A stretch of DNA of 64,000 bases from the NCBI GenBank assembly GCA_910579615.1, contig CAJTUA010000001.1, forward strand, positions 1 through 64,000. Reading direction: 5' to 3'. The notes below the pieces were generated by a model. That model was not told the DNA's origin and searched no databases. It worked only from the letters and a program-made list of their open reading frames with translations. The translations under genes and the position numbers were made by a program. This DNA is from an uncultured Lachnospiraceae bacterium. GTDB lineage: Bacteria; Bacillota; Clostridia; Lachnospirales; Lachnospiraceae. Shown here in pieces: positions 35,148-43,981 of the stretch; position 1 is the first letter of the stretch, and every line of letters begins with the position of its first letter.

Positions 35148-35561
35148 TTAAACGGCGTTCCCTCCCTTACGACGCCCTAAAAACCTTAACCTCTCCCACC
35201 CCACCAACAAAATGCATCCTGCCGCATAACAAACAATATCCTTCCAGTCAAAAACCGACCCGAGGAGAATCCGCAAAAAGCGGTTCCCCTCAAGCCCCAG
35301 ACGCTCTGCCAGATGGAAATACTGTAAGATTTCCACACCCACCGCAAAGAAAAATATATACAGCGGCAAATGTCTGCAGCGCCCCAAAAGAAAAATCTGC
35401 GCAAAACAGTACACAACGATAACAACGAGCACATCCCCCAGGTACGGTCTTACAAACGCATCGTGCACAAACAAGGCAATCAGGACTTCCACTGCAAGAA
35501 GCGCCAAAAATGCTGCTGCGCAAAAAAGCCTCCCACCCCACATTTTACTCTTTCCCGCCAT
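35148..35561 (-). CDS. DUF2809 family membrane protein
   Basis: A 137-residue integral membrane protein with about four helices. The segment ALFVHDAFVRPYLGDVLVVI is the hallmark of the DUF2809 family. No catalytic function is known for the family. The ATG at 35561 lies inside the last codons of the SGNH lipoprotein gene (stop 35545), a 17-base overlap that points to coupled translation. The open frame continues further upstream inside the neighbour, but only as an out-of-frame reading of it. Confidence 0.8.
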   Translation of the reverse strand: MAGKSKMWGGRLFCAAAFLALLAVEVLIALFVHDAFVRPYLGDVLVVIVVYCFAQIFLLGRCRHLPLYIFFFAVGVEILQYFHLAERLGLEGNRFLRILLGSVFDWKDIVCYAAGCILLVGWERLRFLGRRKGGNAV

Positions 35562-37092
35562 CCGCAGCCTCTTCCTCCATGCCTGCCGCAAACGCAAGAA
35601 TCGAAAACGCCTTCTCCTTTGAGCCTTCCGACATCCGGATTTCAACCGTGTGCTCCGCTTCCTCGCGTCCCTTGATAATCTGCACCGGAACCGGATTGTT
35701 CCATCCGCCGTCCGAATAGCCATCCACTTTCATCACAAATTCACCGTCCACATACACGTCCACGCTCCCAAACTTCTTGTCGCTGCTCTGCTTGTACGCC
35801 ATCAAAAGCCCCTTGCAGGTAAGCTTCATCTCAAACGCTTCCTCACCGCCATCCGTTCCATGCATCCAGTTATCCGGGAAGGTCTTCGGCTTTTCCCCAT
35901 AGCGGTAGCTCCCAAGCGTTTTATCATTTTCCGAAAAACTGCCCGGGGAAAGCTCCGTCACCGCGTCCTGCCTTGCCGCATCAATCATAACCACATGCTC
36001 GTAAGTATCGCCGTACCAACTTTTTTCCGGCATGGTATATGGCTCGTCTGCCGCCGCCGCATCCAACTGCTCAAACATATATTGAATGCAGTCTGCCATA
36101 ATTCCGTGTCCGTACTGCGTCGGATGGTAAATATCCGAGAAAAACAAATCCTCATCCAACGTATGCTCCACATCCAGAGCCGGAACTACCGCATCCAGGA
36201 TACTAATCATTGGCAGGCCATAGAGTTTCCCAAGCGGCGTATAATCCGACTGCATATTCCAACGCGACTGGAATACAGCGAAAACCAATACAACCGCAGG
36301 CTCATTCTCTGCACTGTACACTTTGCGAATCAGGGATTCAAATGCCTCCCCCTTCGTCGGCTCCTGCCAGTCATTCACGGAAAACTCAATAAAAACAATG
36401 TCCGGCAGCTTTCCGGAAAGTTCCACAATATCCCGGTCATAGCGCATAATCCCAAGCGCTGAGGACGTTCCGCCAAGCCCCGCATTGACAAAGCTCACAT
36501 TCCCTTTGTCCTTTGTTCCGGTAAGCTCCACAAAACCGTCGTAGGATTTCGTTACATAGCAAGTCGCATCGGAAGCATTCGCCCCTTCCGTGATGGAGCC
36601 GCCAATATATCCAAGCAGCACATTCTCCCCGTTTCTTGCCTTCTCAAGCACCTTTTTCACCCGGTAATTGTTGCCCGCAGAAAGCAGGGAACGTTCTATC
36701 ATATCCTGATAGATTTCCTCCTGCGTTCTGGTGTCCTCGTCCGTTCCTCCCGAAATCTCCGGCGTTACCGTGGCAGCCGGCGTCAGGGTTGGCACTGGCG
36801 GGATTCCAACCTGCGTCGGTTCCGGCGTGGCATCTTCTGGATTCTGCTGTCCATTTTCTTTTCCGCCTTCCCCGCTCCCTATCTCGCTGTCTTCCTTTCC
36901 GACATCCGCCCCGTCTTCCATTTGTCCGGTTCCATCCTTCTTTTGCCCCTCATTTGGCTCTGCACCATCCGTCTGTGCCGTTCCCGTCACGTTTGCACTT
37001 CCTTTCTCCGCGTCCGCATCCTTGCCACAGCCCGCGGCAAATAACAGTGTCATCCCAAAAAACATTCCTGCCAGAATATTTTTTCGTCCCAT
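35545..37092 (-). CDS. SGNH/GDSL-family hydrolase lipoprotein
   Basis: A 515-residue lipoprotein with signal peptide and lipobox Cys22 in FAAGC. A long low-complexity Gly/Glu/Thr/Pro linker (about 25-135) lifts the enzyme off the membrane. The SGNH domain (about 155-370) has block I GGSITEG with the nucleophilic serine, glycine block AGLGGTSS, asparagine block EFSVNDW, and the catalytic Asp/His pair DIYHPTQYG. The C-terminal part is beta-rich, possibly carbohydrate-binding. It is likely an esterase or acyl-sugar hydrolase acting at the cell surface. It stands divergent from the GH43 glycosidase gene, so both may serve plant or host glycan use. GGGGG precedes the ATG. Confidence 0.85.
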   Translation of the reverse strand: MGRKNILAGMFFGMTLLFAAGCGKDADAEKGSANVTGTAQTDGAEPNEGQKKDGTGQMEDGADVGKEDSEIGSGEGGKENGQQNPEDATPEPTQVGIPPVPTLTPAATVTPEISGGTDEDTRTQEEIYQDMIERSLLSAGNNYRVKKVLEKARNGENVLLGYIGGSITEGANASDATCYVTKSYDGFVELTGTKDKGNVSFVNAGLGGTSSALGIMRYDRDIVELSGKLPDIVFIEFSVNDWQEPTKGEAFESLIRKVYSAENEPAVVLVFAVFQSRWNMQSDYTPLGKLYGLPMISILDAVVPALDVEHTLDEDLFFSDIYHPTQYGHGIMADCIQYMFEQLDAAAADEPYTMPEKSWYGDTYEHVVMIDAARQDAVTELSPGSFSENDKTLGSYRYGEKPKTFPDNWMHGTDGGEEAFEMKLTCKGLLMAYKQSSDKKFGSVDVYVDGEFVMKVDGYSDGGWNNPVPVQIIKGREEAEHTVEIRMSEGSKEKAFSILAFAAGMEEEAADGGKE

Positions 37093-37479
37093 TCTTTCCC
37101 CCGTTTCTGCACCGCCCCTGACCTCTTTCCGGACATCGCTACAGCGCCAAACAAAAATTTTAGTTGTCGTTGTTATTTTAATTCATATGGCTTTATTCGG
37201 CAAGTATCTTTTCTCTCTTTTTGTTGAATTATCCTACTGACTCGGCGTATTATTAACACGGGAGTTTGACAGTTGAAGATGCTTTACACGATGCCTGTGC
37301 TTTCCGCACAGACTACCAATTCATCACAAAAAGTCAAATGAAAACAATCCAAAAGAAAAATAAATACAGGGATTCATAGAAAATAGAGTTTCGTAATTTG
37401 GTTTGTTATGGTATAATATCCGCAAGGCATTATACCTGCGCGCTGTCAGGCAAAAAACAGCGCAGAAAAGAGGAATCCT
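37093..37479. other. Intergenic region between divergent glycan-acting genes
   Basis: This holds promoters in both directions and no gene. On the plus strand TATGGTATAAT at 37407-37417 is an extended -10 for the glycosidase gene, embedded in a dyad described separately. No further strong features are seen. Confidence 0.5.
37410..37436 (+). promoter_or_regulatory. Dyad over the -10 box of the GH43 gene
   Basis: GGTATAAT (37410-37417) and ATTATACC (37429-37436) form an 8-bp inverted repeat that includes the TATAAT box. The same GGTATAATATC start also forms a dyad at 4010-4035. It may be an operator or a chance result of extended -10 sequences. Confidence 0.4.
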
Positions 37480-39060
37480 ATGAAATACACAAATCCTGTT
37501 GTCAAGGGCTTTTATCCCGACCCAAGCGTCTGCGCGGCAAACGGCAAATACTACATGGTCTGCAGCTCCTTCCAGTATTTCCCCGGCGTACCGCTCTTTG
37601 AGAGCACTGACCTGGTAAATTGGACACAGATTGGCCACGTCCTGACCCGCAAAAACCAGGTGATGCTTGAAGGTATTGCAAGCTCCGGCGGCGTTTTCGC
37701 GCCAACCATCCGCTTTTGGAACGGGCGCTTTTACATGGTAACCACCAACAACACCACACACGAGAATTTCTATGTTTCCACCGATGACATTTACGGCGAA
37801 TGGTCCGACCCGATTTCGGTGAACCAGGGCGGCATTGACCCTTCCTTGTATTTCGAGGACGGGCATACATATTTTATCAGCAATGGCAGCGATGCGGACG
37901 GGATATCCGGTGTTGTCCAGTGCGAGATTGACCCTGCAACCGGCAAAAAGCTCACAAAAAGCCGTACCATCTGGCAGGGCTCCGGCGGACGCTTCCTTGA
38001 AAGCCCGCATATGTACCGAATCAATGGAACCTATTATCTGATGGCAGCGGAGGGCGGAACCGAATACGGGCATATGATTACCTGCGCGCGTGCGCATTCG
38101 GTCTGGGGACCTTTTACCTCAAACCCGCACAATCCGGTGCTCACCAACCGCAACAAAGCCCCCTACATCATCCAGGGCATCGGGCACGGCGATTTGGTGC
38201 AGGACACTTACGGCAACTGGCATATCATAAGCCTGGGCTTCCGCCAACAGCACCTCTGGATGCCGTACCACAATCTAGGACGCGAAGTTTTCCTGACACC
38301 CGTTTCTTTCAAAGAGGATGGCTGGTTTTATGCGGGGGCAGACGGCACGACCGATGCGTCTTACGAGATTGAGGGAGATTTTACACAGGAAATTAAGTCG
38401 GAATATACCTTTGCCAATACCAGCCCAGACATTGACTGGTGCTATCTGCGCCACCCGGAACCTGCCAATTATGAATTTTCCGAGGCGGAATATGTATTGC
38501 ATGGCTGCAAGTATACACTTGACGATACTGCCTCACCAACCTTTTTCGGATTGCGTCAGCGTGATTTTGTGATGGAATTTTGTGCGGAGGTTGCAATTGA
38601 CGGCGGTGAAGCAGGGCTTACGGCGTATATGTGCGAAAATGAGCATTATGATATTGCGGTGCAAAAGGGAATGGATGGATATGAAGCCGTGCTGAAATTA
38701 AATATTGGTGGGATTAAGCATGTGCAGGCAGTGCTGCCGCTGAAGGGGGCAAAAGCAAGGCTTGTTGTGCGGGCGGACAATTTCCGGTATAATTTTTTTG
38801 TTGCTGCGGAAGATGCGCTTCCTGAAAAGGCACACACAGCGGAAAAAGACAATGATGTCAAAGAAAGCAGCATTTCTGCACAAAGCGATACTGCTGCAAA
38901 AATGAAAGAGTATTTTCTTGGCTGCGGACAGGCAAAATATCTGACAAGCGAAGTTTCTGGGGGATTTACTGGCGTGATTATGGCGCTTTATGCGGTTGGG
39001 GAAAATACGGCTCGGTTTAGGGAGTTTTATTGTCGGTATGCGGTGATGGAGAGGGAATAG
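37480..39060 (+). CDS. Glycoside hydrolase family 43 (xylosidase/arabinofuranosidase)
   Basis: A 526-residue cytoplasmic enzyme (no signal peptide) with a five-bladed GH43 propeller followed by a C-terminal beta-sandwich. The catalytic base is Asp14 in GFYPDPS, the pKa-modulating Asp is near 120 in GGIDPSLYF, and the general acid Glu near 174 in FLESPHMYR. It should cleave xylo- or arabino-oligosaccharides after import, releasing xylose or arabinose. About 30 hydrophilic residues (near 448-480) are an extra insert in the C-terminal sandwich. Its start follows an AAAAGAGG-type ribosome site, and a strong terminator follows. Confidence 0.9.
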   Translation: MKYTNPVVKGFYPDPSVCAANGKYYMVCSSFQYFPGVPLFESTDLVNWTQIGHVLTRKNQVMLEGIASSGGVFAPTIRFWNGRFYMVTTNNTTHENFYVSTDDIYGEWSDPISVNQGGIDPSLYFEDGHTYFISNGSDADGISGVVQCEIDPATGKKLTKSRTIWQGSGGRFLESPHMYRINGTYYLMAAEGGTEYGHMITCARAHSVWGPFTSNPHNPVLTNRNKAPYIIQGIGHGDLVQDTYGNWHIISLGFRQQHLWMPYHNLGREVFLTPVSFKEDGWFYAGADGTTDASYEIEGDFTQEIKSEYTFANTSPDIDWCYLRHPEPANYEFSEAEYVLHGCKYTLDDTASPTFFGLRQRDFVMEFCAEVAIDGGEAGLTAYMCENEHYDIAVQKGMDGYEAVLKLNIGGIKHVQAVLPLKGAKARLVVRADNFRYNFFVAAEDALPEKAHTAEKDNDVKESSISAQSDTAAKMKEYFLGCGQAKYLTSEVSGGFTGVIMALYAVGENTARFREFYCRYAVMERE

Positions 39061-39130
39061 AGTTGCTTGTTGTACAGGCTTGGGAGTGTGGATTTTTTGG
39101 GGGGATTTATTTATGGGGATGGAGGAAAAG

Positions 39131-39174
39131 AAAAGGGGGGCAAGACCGATAGGCGGTCTTGTCCCCCTTTTTTC
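39131..39174. terminator. Strong bidirectional terminator
   Basis: AAAAGGGGGGCAAGACC and GGTCTTGTCCCCCTTTTTT form a long stem with a short loop. A-run and T-run flank it, so it can end both the glycosidase transcript and the polysaccharide operon that converges on it. Confidence 0.85.
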
Positions 39175-39286
39175 TCTGAGAAGGAGGTGCCGCCCGTGTT
39201 TTGGCTTAGCACCGCATCCTCCTAATTTCACTTATATGGCAATACTTGAAGAGTTTTCCCAAATATACCAATAACCCACAGCCCTT

Positions 39287-40444
39287 TTATTGATAATCGA
39301 AGAACACTTTGGGATTCACACCCACCCCCTGCTCAATCATTTCCAACATCATCTTAGTGGTTAAATAATAATTCTCGGCAGAATGATATCTAAAATACGG
39401 ATTTCTGATTTCATCTTTATTTCCTTTGTTTACAACTTTATCAATTGCCTCACAGATAGCATCTGACCTGCACGGCACATCCATAACAGAGTTCCCCCTA
39501 ACTCTCCCATCCTGTCTATGCCCAATATTTATCGTGTATGCCTTCAGCGATGGAACCTCAATCAACCCCGATGAAGAATTTCCTATGAGCCCTAACGAAT
39601 TCCTAACCAGAAAATGGTACCCGCTAGTAGGTAAATTCTCAAAATACTCACAATTATCATGGCTATCCACATAGCCTTTCACTTTATTGCGGATTATGTC
39701 AGCATGTGTGTCAGCATTCGCACCAAGAAAAACGAATTTATAATTATTATACCTGTCCACTGCCGATAACAACTCCATAATCTGTCCCATGGTGCTTGCG
39801 CTTGTCAGGGTTTCTGGATGGAATAGTACCACAAAGTATCGCGTCCCTTTTAACCCCATGACCCTATCAGGAACCATCTCCTCGTCAATCCCCAGACAAT
39901 TTTCAGCGCCGAGCGCCCCAAGGTTGAACACCCTCTCCGGTTCCTCCCCCAACTGAATTACCCTTCTCCGATACTCCTCGGTCGCAGTAATGTGGAACAG
40001 GCTCATCTTTGTAATAGAATGCCTGATAAATTCATCATAGTTTCCAAAAGTTGCCTCGCCGCCATGCAAATGTAGAATCGGTATACGGTTCATTGCTGCC
40101 GCCGTAGCCACAGACAGCATCTCATACCTGTCCCCCAGGATAATCAGCAAATCCGCCCTGTTTTCCATGAAATACTCTCCAAATTTATCAAGCGCATCCG
40201 CCATGGAATGGATTACCCCCGCATTGCTTGATGGGTCGATTTTTATTTCAATTTCTGCCCCGACTTTAAATCCATCCCTATATATCAATTCAACCTGATG
40301 GCCATATTCGTTGCTCAGCAAGGCCCCCGTCACCAAAATTGACAAATCTATATCCGAATCTTCATTAAGAAGTTTTAGGTAATTACGAACTATGCCATAA
40401 TCAGCCCTTGAACCAGTTGCAAATGATATTTTTCTTCGCTCCAC
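39287..40444 (-). CDS. neuC: UDP-N-acetylglucosamine 2-epimerase (hydrolysing), NeuC
   Basis: A 385-residue enzyme that converts UDP-GlcNAc to ManNAc and UDP, the first step of sialic acid synthesis. Family landmarks are RADYGIVRNYLK near the N-terminus, the HGGEATFGNYDEF segment, FHPET and NSSSGLIEVPSL. It starts with GTG (AAGGGG upstream) two bases after the neuA stop. No legionaminic pathway genes such as a dehydratase or aminotransferase are in the island, so the N-acetylneuraminate route is favoured. It is the last gene of the operon. Confidence 0.92.
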   Translation of the reverse strand: MERRKISFATGSRADYGIVRNYLKLLNEDSDIDLSILVTGALLSNEYGHQVELIYRDGFKVGAEIEIKIDPSSNAGVIHSMADALDKFGEYFMENRADLLIILGDRYEMLSVATAAAMNRIPILHLHGGEATFGNYDEFIRHSITKMSLFHITATEEYRRRVIQLGEEPERVFNLGALGAENCLGIDEEMVPDRVMGLKGTRYFVVLFHPETLTSASTMGQIMELLSAVDRYNNYKFVFLGANADTHADIIRNKVKGYVDSHDNCEYFENLPTSGYHFLVRNSLGLIGNSSSGLIEVPSLKAYTINIGHRQDGRVRGNSVMDVPCRSDAICEAIDKVVNKGNKDEIRNPYFRYHSAENYYLTTKMMLEMIEQGVGVNPKVFFDYQ

Positions 40445-40445
40445 T

Positions 40446-41135
40446 TTAATAATTCCCCTTCAGCCTTTCCTGCAAACAAAGTTCAGCAAATTTATAATCA
40501 AGTTCTGTATCTACGTCAACCGAATCAAATACATTCATTATATATCCTATCGCCCTATTTCCAAAAAAGTGTTTCTGCTGCAAATAGGCGTCAGGTTTTC
40601 CCATAAAAATAGCACCGTTAGGGGAATAATCCTTATATACCTGCCTTCTGTAACCGGCAAAATCTGTATCAAAATACTTAAGGGACTGGTCATCATCAAT
40701 TGGGTTCACCAGGTGTTTATTATGTTCGGCCTCCTTCATGGAAACTAAAAAATCGAATTCTGAAAACCTGCTCTCAAACAGTTCCACAGCCTCCTGTATA
40801 TGCTTACCGGTTCTCAGTGGTGACGTTGGCTGCAGCAGAACAAAATAATCAAAGTCCATTCTTATCTTAGAAAACAAATCTTCTATAACCATAAATGTTG
40901 TGGCTGTATCGTCCGCCAGCCTTCCTCCCCTATATATGACCTCAGCCCCATCTGCCGTTGCAATCCTGCCATATTTCTCAGAGTCCGTAGATACTATTAC
41001 GCGCTCAAAGCAGGCGACACCAATGGCAGCTTCGATGGAATAATTCATCATAGGTTTTCCACACAAGTCAATAATATTTTTATCCTTCAGGCCTTTTGAC
41101 CCTGACCGTGCAGGAATAATTGCAATTTTCTTCAC
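40446..41135 (-). CDS. neuA: CMP-N-acetylneuraminate cytidylyltransferase NeuA
   Basis: A 229-residue nucleotidyltransferase that activates sialic acid as CMP-sialate. The CTP-binding P-loop ARSGSKGLKDKN is near the N-terminus, followed by LLQPTSPLRT. The single-domain length is normal for this family and there is no esterase domain here; that function is on the neighbouring gene. It starts with GTG overlapping the stop of the SGNH reading frame by four bases (GTGA), with AAGGAG upstream, so translation is coupled. It belongs to neuD-neuB-neuA-like-neuA-neuC. Confidence 0.92.
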   Translation of the reverse strand: MKKIAIIPARSGSKGLKDKNIIDLCGKPMMNYSIEAAIGVACFERVIVSTDSEKYGRIATADGAEVIYRGGRLADDTATTFMVIEDLFSKIRMDFDYFVLLQPTSPLRTGKHIQEAVELFESRFSEFDFLVSMKEAEHNKHLVNPIDDDQSLKYFDTDFAGYRRQVYKDYSPNGAIFMGKPDAYLQQKHFFGNRAIGYIMNVFDSVDVDTELDYKFAELCLQERLKGNY

Positions 41136-41956
41136 TTCATATTCTCCTTGATTATATTTTCAACTTCTGTTTTTAGAATTTGGTAGCCTGCTTCATTGAT
41201 GTGGAGTCCATCTGGTGTAAATTCTGCCTTTAAATCCCCATATTTATCATCCATAAAAGATGTGTCCAGCCATATTACTTTATCTTTCAATTTTTCTTTC
41301 AGCATCCTGTTTAGCTCATCAATCTTTTTATTGTTCCGGTCCATCCGGCCATTCGTGTGCAGGCACGACAAAAAAATAATCGTTGCAAACACATTTTTCC
41401 TTCTAATGTATTTCACTGTTTTCTCGATGCTTGAAACCATCTCTGAAATCGTATAGTCCCACACAATGTCATTTGTCCCATGCATAACGAGAAACACATC
41501 CGCATTGCAATTCAACTTATCGTCCCTCAGAATATAATTGTCATACTCAAAACTGGAAATACCTGAAATCCCACAGTTTCTGACCTTAAGTCCGGCTATC
41601 TCTGAAACATTCCACTGGTCGAGTTGTGAATGACCGACCAGGCAAATTGCTTTCTTATCCGGGGCATTCGATAATACATGTTCTTTTTCTTTCATCCGTT
41701 TCTCAATCATCCGGAGAACGATTGCTCTGTTTTCCTGCTTTTTCTTCAAAACAAGGGCAAGTTCAAAATCATTTGGCGTATTTATTACAACTGCCTCCCC
41801 ATCCGGAACCATGAAAAACAAAGGCTTCTTATTTACCCCCCCCCCACGCACAAAAAGCATTGAATATTTGTCTACTCTTATTTTTATAGAAGGATATACT
41901 TTCCCCATCAAAGTCAAATGATGCCCTATTTCTTGCCGAAATAAGTTTTGTCCCAT
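41132..41956 (-). CDS. SGNH esterase half of a split NeuA-like/SGNH gene (phase-variable)
   Basis: This reading frame contains the tail of a nucleotidyltransferase domain (VVINTPNDFELALVL) and an SGNH hydrolase of about 180 residues: VGHSQLDQW in place of GDS, NCGISG, MHGTNDI, and the Asp/His pair FTPDGLHINEAGY. It is split from its N-terminal half by the G10 tract at 41836-41845. The given start is the first ATG in this frame but it lies inside the other frame and has no ribosome site, so in this state the half is probably not translated. With nine Gs both halves read through as one 373-residue protein. The combination resembles bifunctional NeuA of group B Streptococcus, in which the SGNH domain removes O-acetyl groups from sialic acid. 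Confidence 0.75.
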   Translation of the reverse strand: MGQNLFRQEIGHHLTLMGKVYPSIKIRVDKYSMLFVRGGGVNKKPLFFMVPDGEAVVINTPNDFELALVLKKKQENRAIVLRMIEKRMKEKEHVLSNAPDKKAICLVGHSQLDQWNVSEIAGLKVRNCGISGISSFEYDNYILRDDKLNCNADVFLVMHGTNDIVWDYTISEMVSSIEKTVKYIRRKNVFATIIFLSCLHTNGRMDRNNKKIDELNRMLKEKLKDKVIWLDTSFMDDKYGDLKAEFTPDGLHINEAGYQILKTEVENIIKENMK

Positions 41957-42254
41957 TGAACCACTCCACTGCCTGTTTAATCGTTAATGGTGTAATACAG
42001 GGAGCCCGCCCGGAAATAGTGAAAATACTCCCGCCCATATGTATGGCAGAAGGAGTAATGCGAAAATCAGGATAATGTCCATTACAGTAATCCGAGATTT
42101 TTACCGAATCAGTCATAATTTCAATTTCTGAAAAGCAGCCCGCATCCCTTACTGCCTCAATAACATGTGCATAGCATGGCTTCCCCCAAAGATCCAGTTC
42201 CAAAAAATTATTTGCTAACCTGCTATCCTCCCTACAATCTACAATACACCGCAT
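41829..42254 (-). CDS. NeuA-like nucleotidyltransferase N-terminal half, cut short at a G10 tract
   Basis: A 141-residue open frame in the present state. It begins MRCIVDCREDSRLANN with AAGAGG upstream and shows the order of CMP-sialate synthetases (LWGKPCYAHVIEAVRDAG, ISARNRASFDFDGE), though the CTP-binding loop ARxGSKxxKxKN is not conserved. It ends at a G10 run with CAWGGGK and stop. It lies 18 bases after the neuB stop on the same strand. Both halves are described here as one gene whose product depends on the repeat number. Confidence 0.75.
   Translation of the reverse strand: MRCIVDCREDSRLANNFLELDLWGKPCYAHVIEAVRDAGCFSEIEIMTDSVKISDYCNGHYPDFRITPSAIHMGGSIFTISGRAPCITPLTIKQAVEWFNGTKLISARNRASFDFDGESISFYKNKSRQIFNAFCAWGGGK
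41836..41845. repeat. C10/G10 homopolymer, probable phase-variation tract
   Basis: Ten Cs on the plus strand, read as G10 in the minus-strand gene. Ten Gs give a stop after CAWGGGK; nine or twelve would join the reading frames. Such tracts change length by slipped-strand mispairing. An assembly or sequencing error is the main alternative. Confidence 0.8.
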
Positions 42255-42272
42255 AAGTTTATACCTCTTCGC

Positions 42273-43310
42273 TCATTCCTGCCATTCAAATCCTGCAAGC
42301 GTAATTAACTCATCCGCTCCAAAGTCCCGTTCCGCGGTCTTTCCAAGAACTTCATACCATCTCATAGGACTAATACCATTTCCAGGACGTTTACAAGTTA
42401 TATTATCCTCTGCAAACACTTCCCCAGCCTTGATATTTCTCAACGCAACGATGGATTTTCTGGCAACTATTTTATTTTTCCGTTCCGACTCCGTCACAAT
42501 CTTCTTACTGCTCCCTGCCATAACTTCTATGCGCCGTACATTCTCCACAAGAGCCCTTAACTCATCCGGGGTGGCTGAGGCCTTATGATCTGGGCCAGGG
42601 AAATTTTTATCCAACGTGAAATGTTTTTCTATCAGTGAGGCACCTAAAATAGCAGCCCCCACGGCAGCCACGTATCCTACAGAGTGGTCAGAAAAACCAA
42701 CCGATACATCCGGAAAATTTTTCTTCAGATCCCCAATCGCAAGAATGTTCACATCCTTGTCCGGGGTCGGATACTCTGTATTACAATGAAGAAGAATAAT
42801 GTCTTTTTCAGCGGTTCCTGCCTCCACCAAGACAGCAATGCAGGTTCTTATCTCTTCCACCGTTGCCATACCCGAAGAGACAATGATTTTCTTCCCCTCA
42901 CGCCGAATTGCGCCAATCCGTTCAAGATATGGCAAATTTGTGATTTCCCCGGATGGAACCTTCCATAAACTCTGCCCGATAGAATCAAGGAAATCTATCG
43001 AGCCCATATCAAACGGCGTAGAGAATGCAACAAGACCAAGTTTCTTTGCATATGCCTTCAATTCCATCAAGTCATCATGTGACAGTTCTAACTTTGCTGT
43101 CATCTCAAGCTGGGAATCCGCGGCTCCTGTTGTCTCCTTCTGGTATTCGGCTTTCGGCGCATAGCATGAGATTAGATCCCTGGCTTTAAATGCCTGAAAC
43201 TTAACCGCGTCTACCCCGCACGCCCTGGCCTCTTCCACCATTCTCATTGCCAGTTCTTTGCTGCCATTGTGATTGCAGCCAATTTCTGCAACAATAAATA
43301 CTTTGTTCAT
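42273..43310 (-). CDS. neuB: N-acetylneuraminate synthase NeuB
   Basis: A 345-residue enzyme that condenses ManNAc with phosphoenolpyruvate to give N-acetylneuraminate. The N-terminal TIM barrel starts VAEIGCNHNGSKELAMRMV, with metal- and PEP-binding residues around KFQAFK, HCNTEYPTP and GFSDHSVG. The C-terminal 60 residues form the SAF (antifreeze-like) domain, beginning ARKSIVALRNIKAGE. GGGAGGGG lies upstream of the ATG. The gene follows neuD by 14 bases and precedes the NeuA-like/SGNH gene. Confidence 0.94.
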   Translation of the reverse strand: MNKVFIVAEIGCNHNGSKELAMRMVEEARACGVDAVKFQAFKARDLISCYAPKAEYQKETTGAADSQLEMTAKLELSHDDLMELKAYAKKLGLVAFSTPFDMGSIDFLDSIGQSLWKVPSGEITNLPYLERIGAIRREGKKIIVSSGMATVEEIRTCIAVLVEAGTAEKDIILLHCNTEYPTPDKDVNILAIGDLKKNFPDVSVGFSDHSVGYVAAVGAAILGASLIEKHFTLDKNFPGPDHKASATPDELRALVENVRRIEVMAGSSKKIVTESERKNKIVARKSIVALRNIKAGEVFAEDNITCKRPGNGISPMRWYEVLGKTAERDFGADELITLAGFEWQE

Positions 43311-43324
43311 TATGGAACCCCTCC

Positions 43325-43957
43325 CTATCCTAACATTGCACTTTTTTTAATTTCTTTTGCAGGAACCCCCGCAACCGTCACCCCGTCTCCCACATCAGAA
43401 ATCACAACCGCACCCGCACCAATGGTAGACCAGGCCCCGATCTTTTTCTGCCCAACCGTAACAGAACATGTCCCCACAAACGTTCCTTCTCCGACTACCA
43501 CATCACCATTGATAACAGAATTTGTTGATATGTTTGCGTGATTATGTACGGTACATCCATGCTCTACTAATGATTTCGTGTTAATGATACAGTTATTCCC
43601 AATAATTGCCCTGCTGTTGACTACGGACATTTTGCCGAAAAAACAGCCATTTCCAATCTTAGCTTCCGGCGATATAATCGCAGAACGGTCCACAACATTA
43701 ATTAAACGAAGCTTCCCTGAACATAATCGGTCATACCAGTCTTTTCGTCTCTGATTGTTGCCGATGGCTATAAAGTAGAAATATTTTTCCGGATGTTCTA
43801 TACCGTCTAATGAATGCCACAAGATTGGATGTCCAAGATGTTCCTCCTCTATGGAGAACTCATCAAGAAAGCCCTTGACCTTATAATTATAATAGTCAAT
43901 GGAATCAAGCACCGACTTTGCATATCCGCCTGCCCCGATTATTATTAGTTTTTCCAT
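43325..43957 (-). CDS. neuD: Sialic acid O-acetyltransferase NeuD
   Basis: A 210-residue left-handed beta-helix acetyltransferase. The N-terminal 75 residues form the PglD/NeuD-type binding domain (IIGAGGYAKSVLDSIDYY), followed by hexapeptide repeats such as IGNGCFFGKMSV, IGNNCIINTKS and IGAGAVVISDVGDGVTVAG. It transfers acetyl groups to sialic acid or a precursor. NeuD adds what the SGNH half of the NeuA-like protein would remove, so the two may set the O-acetylation level together. GGAGG precedes the ATG. Confidence 0.88.
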   Translation of the reverse strand: MEKLIIIGAGGYAKSVLDSIDYYNYKVKGFLDEFSIEEEHLGHPILWHSLDGIEHPEKYFYFIAIGNNQRRKDWYDRLCSGKLRLINVVDRSAIISPEAKIGNGCFFGKMSVVNSRAIIGNNCIINTKSLVEHGCTVHNHANISTNSVINGDVVVGEGTFVGTCSVTVGQKKIGAWSTIGAGAVVISDVGDGVTVAGVPAKEIKKSAMLG

Positions 43958-43981
43958 AGTACCTCCAATGATTCCGTTTGT

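Noticed and set aside
37324..38097. Open frame of 257 codons on the minus strand
   Set aside because: It lies fully opposite the clear GH43 glycosidase frame and its product has no recognisable features.
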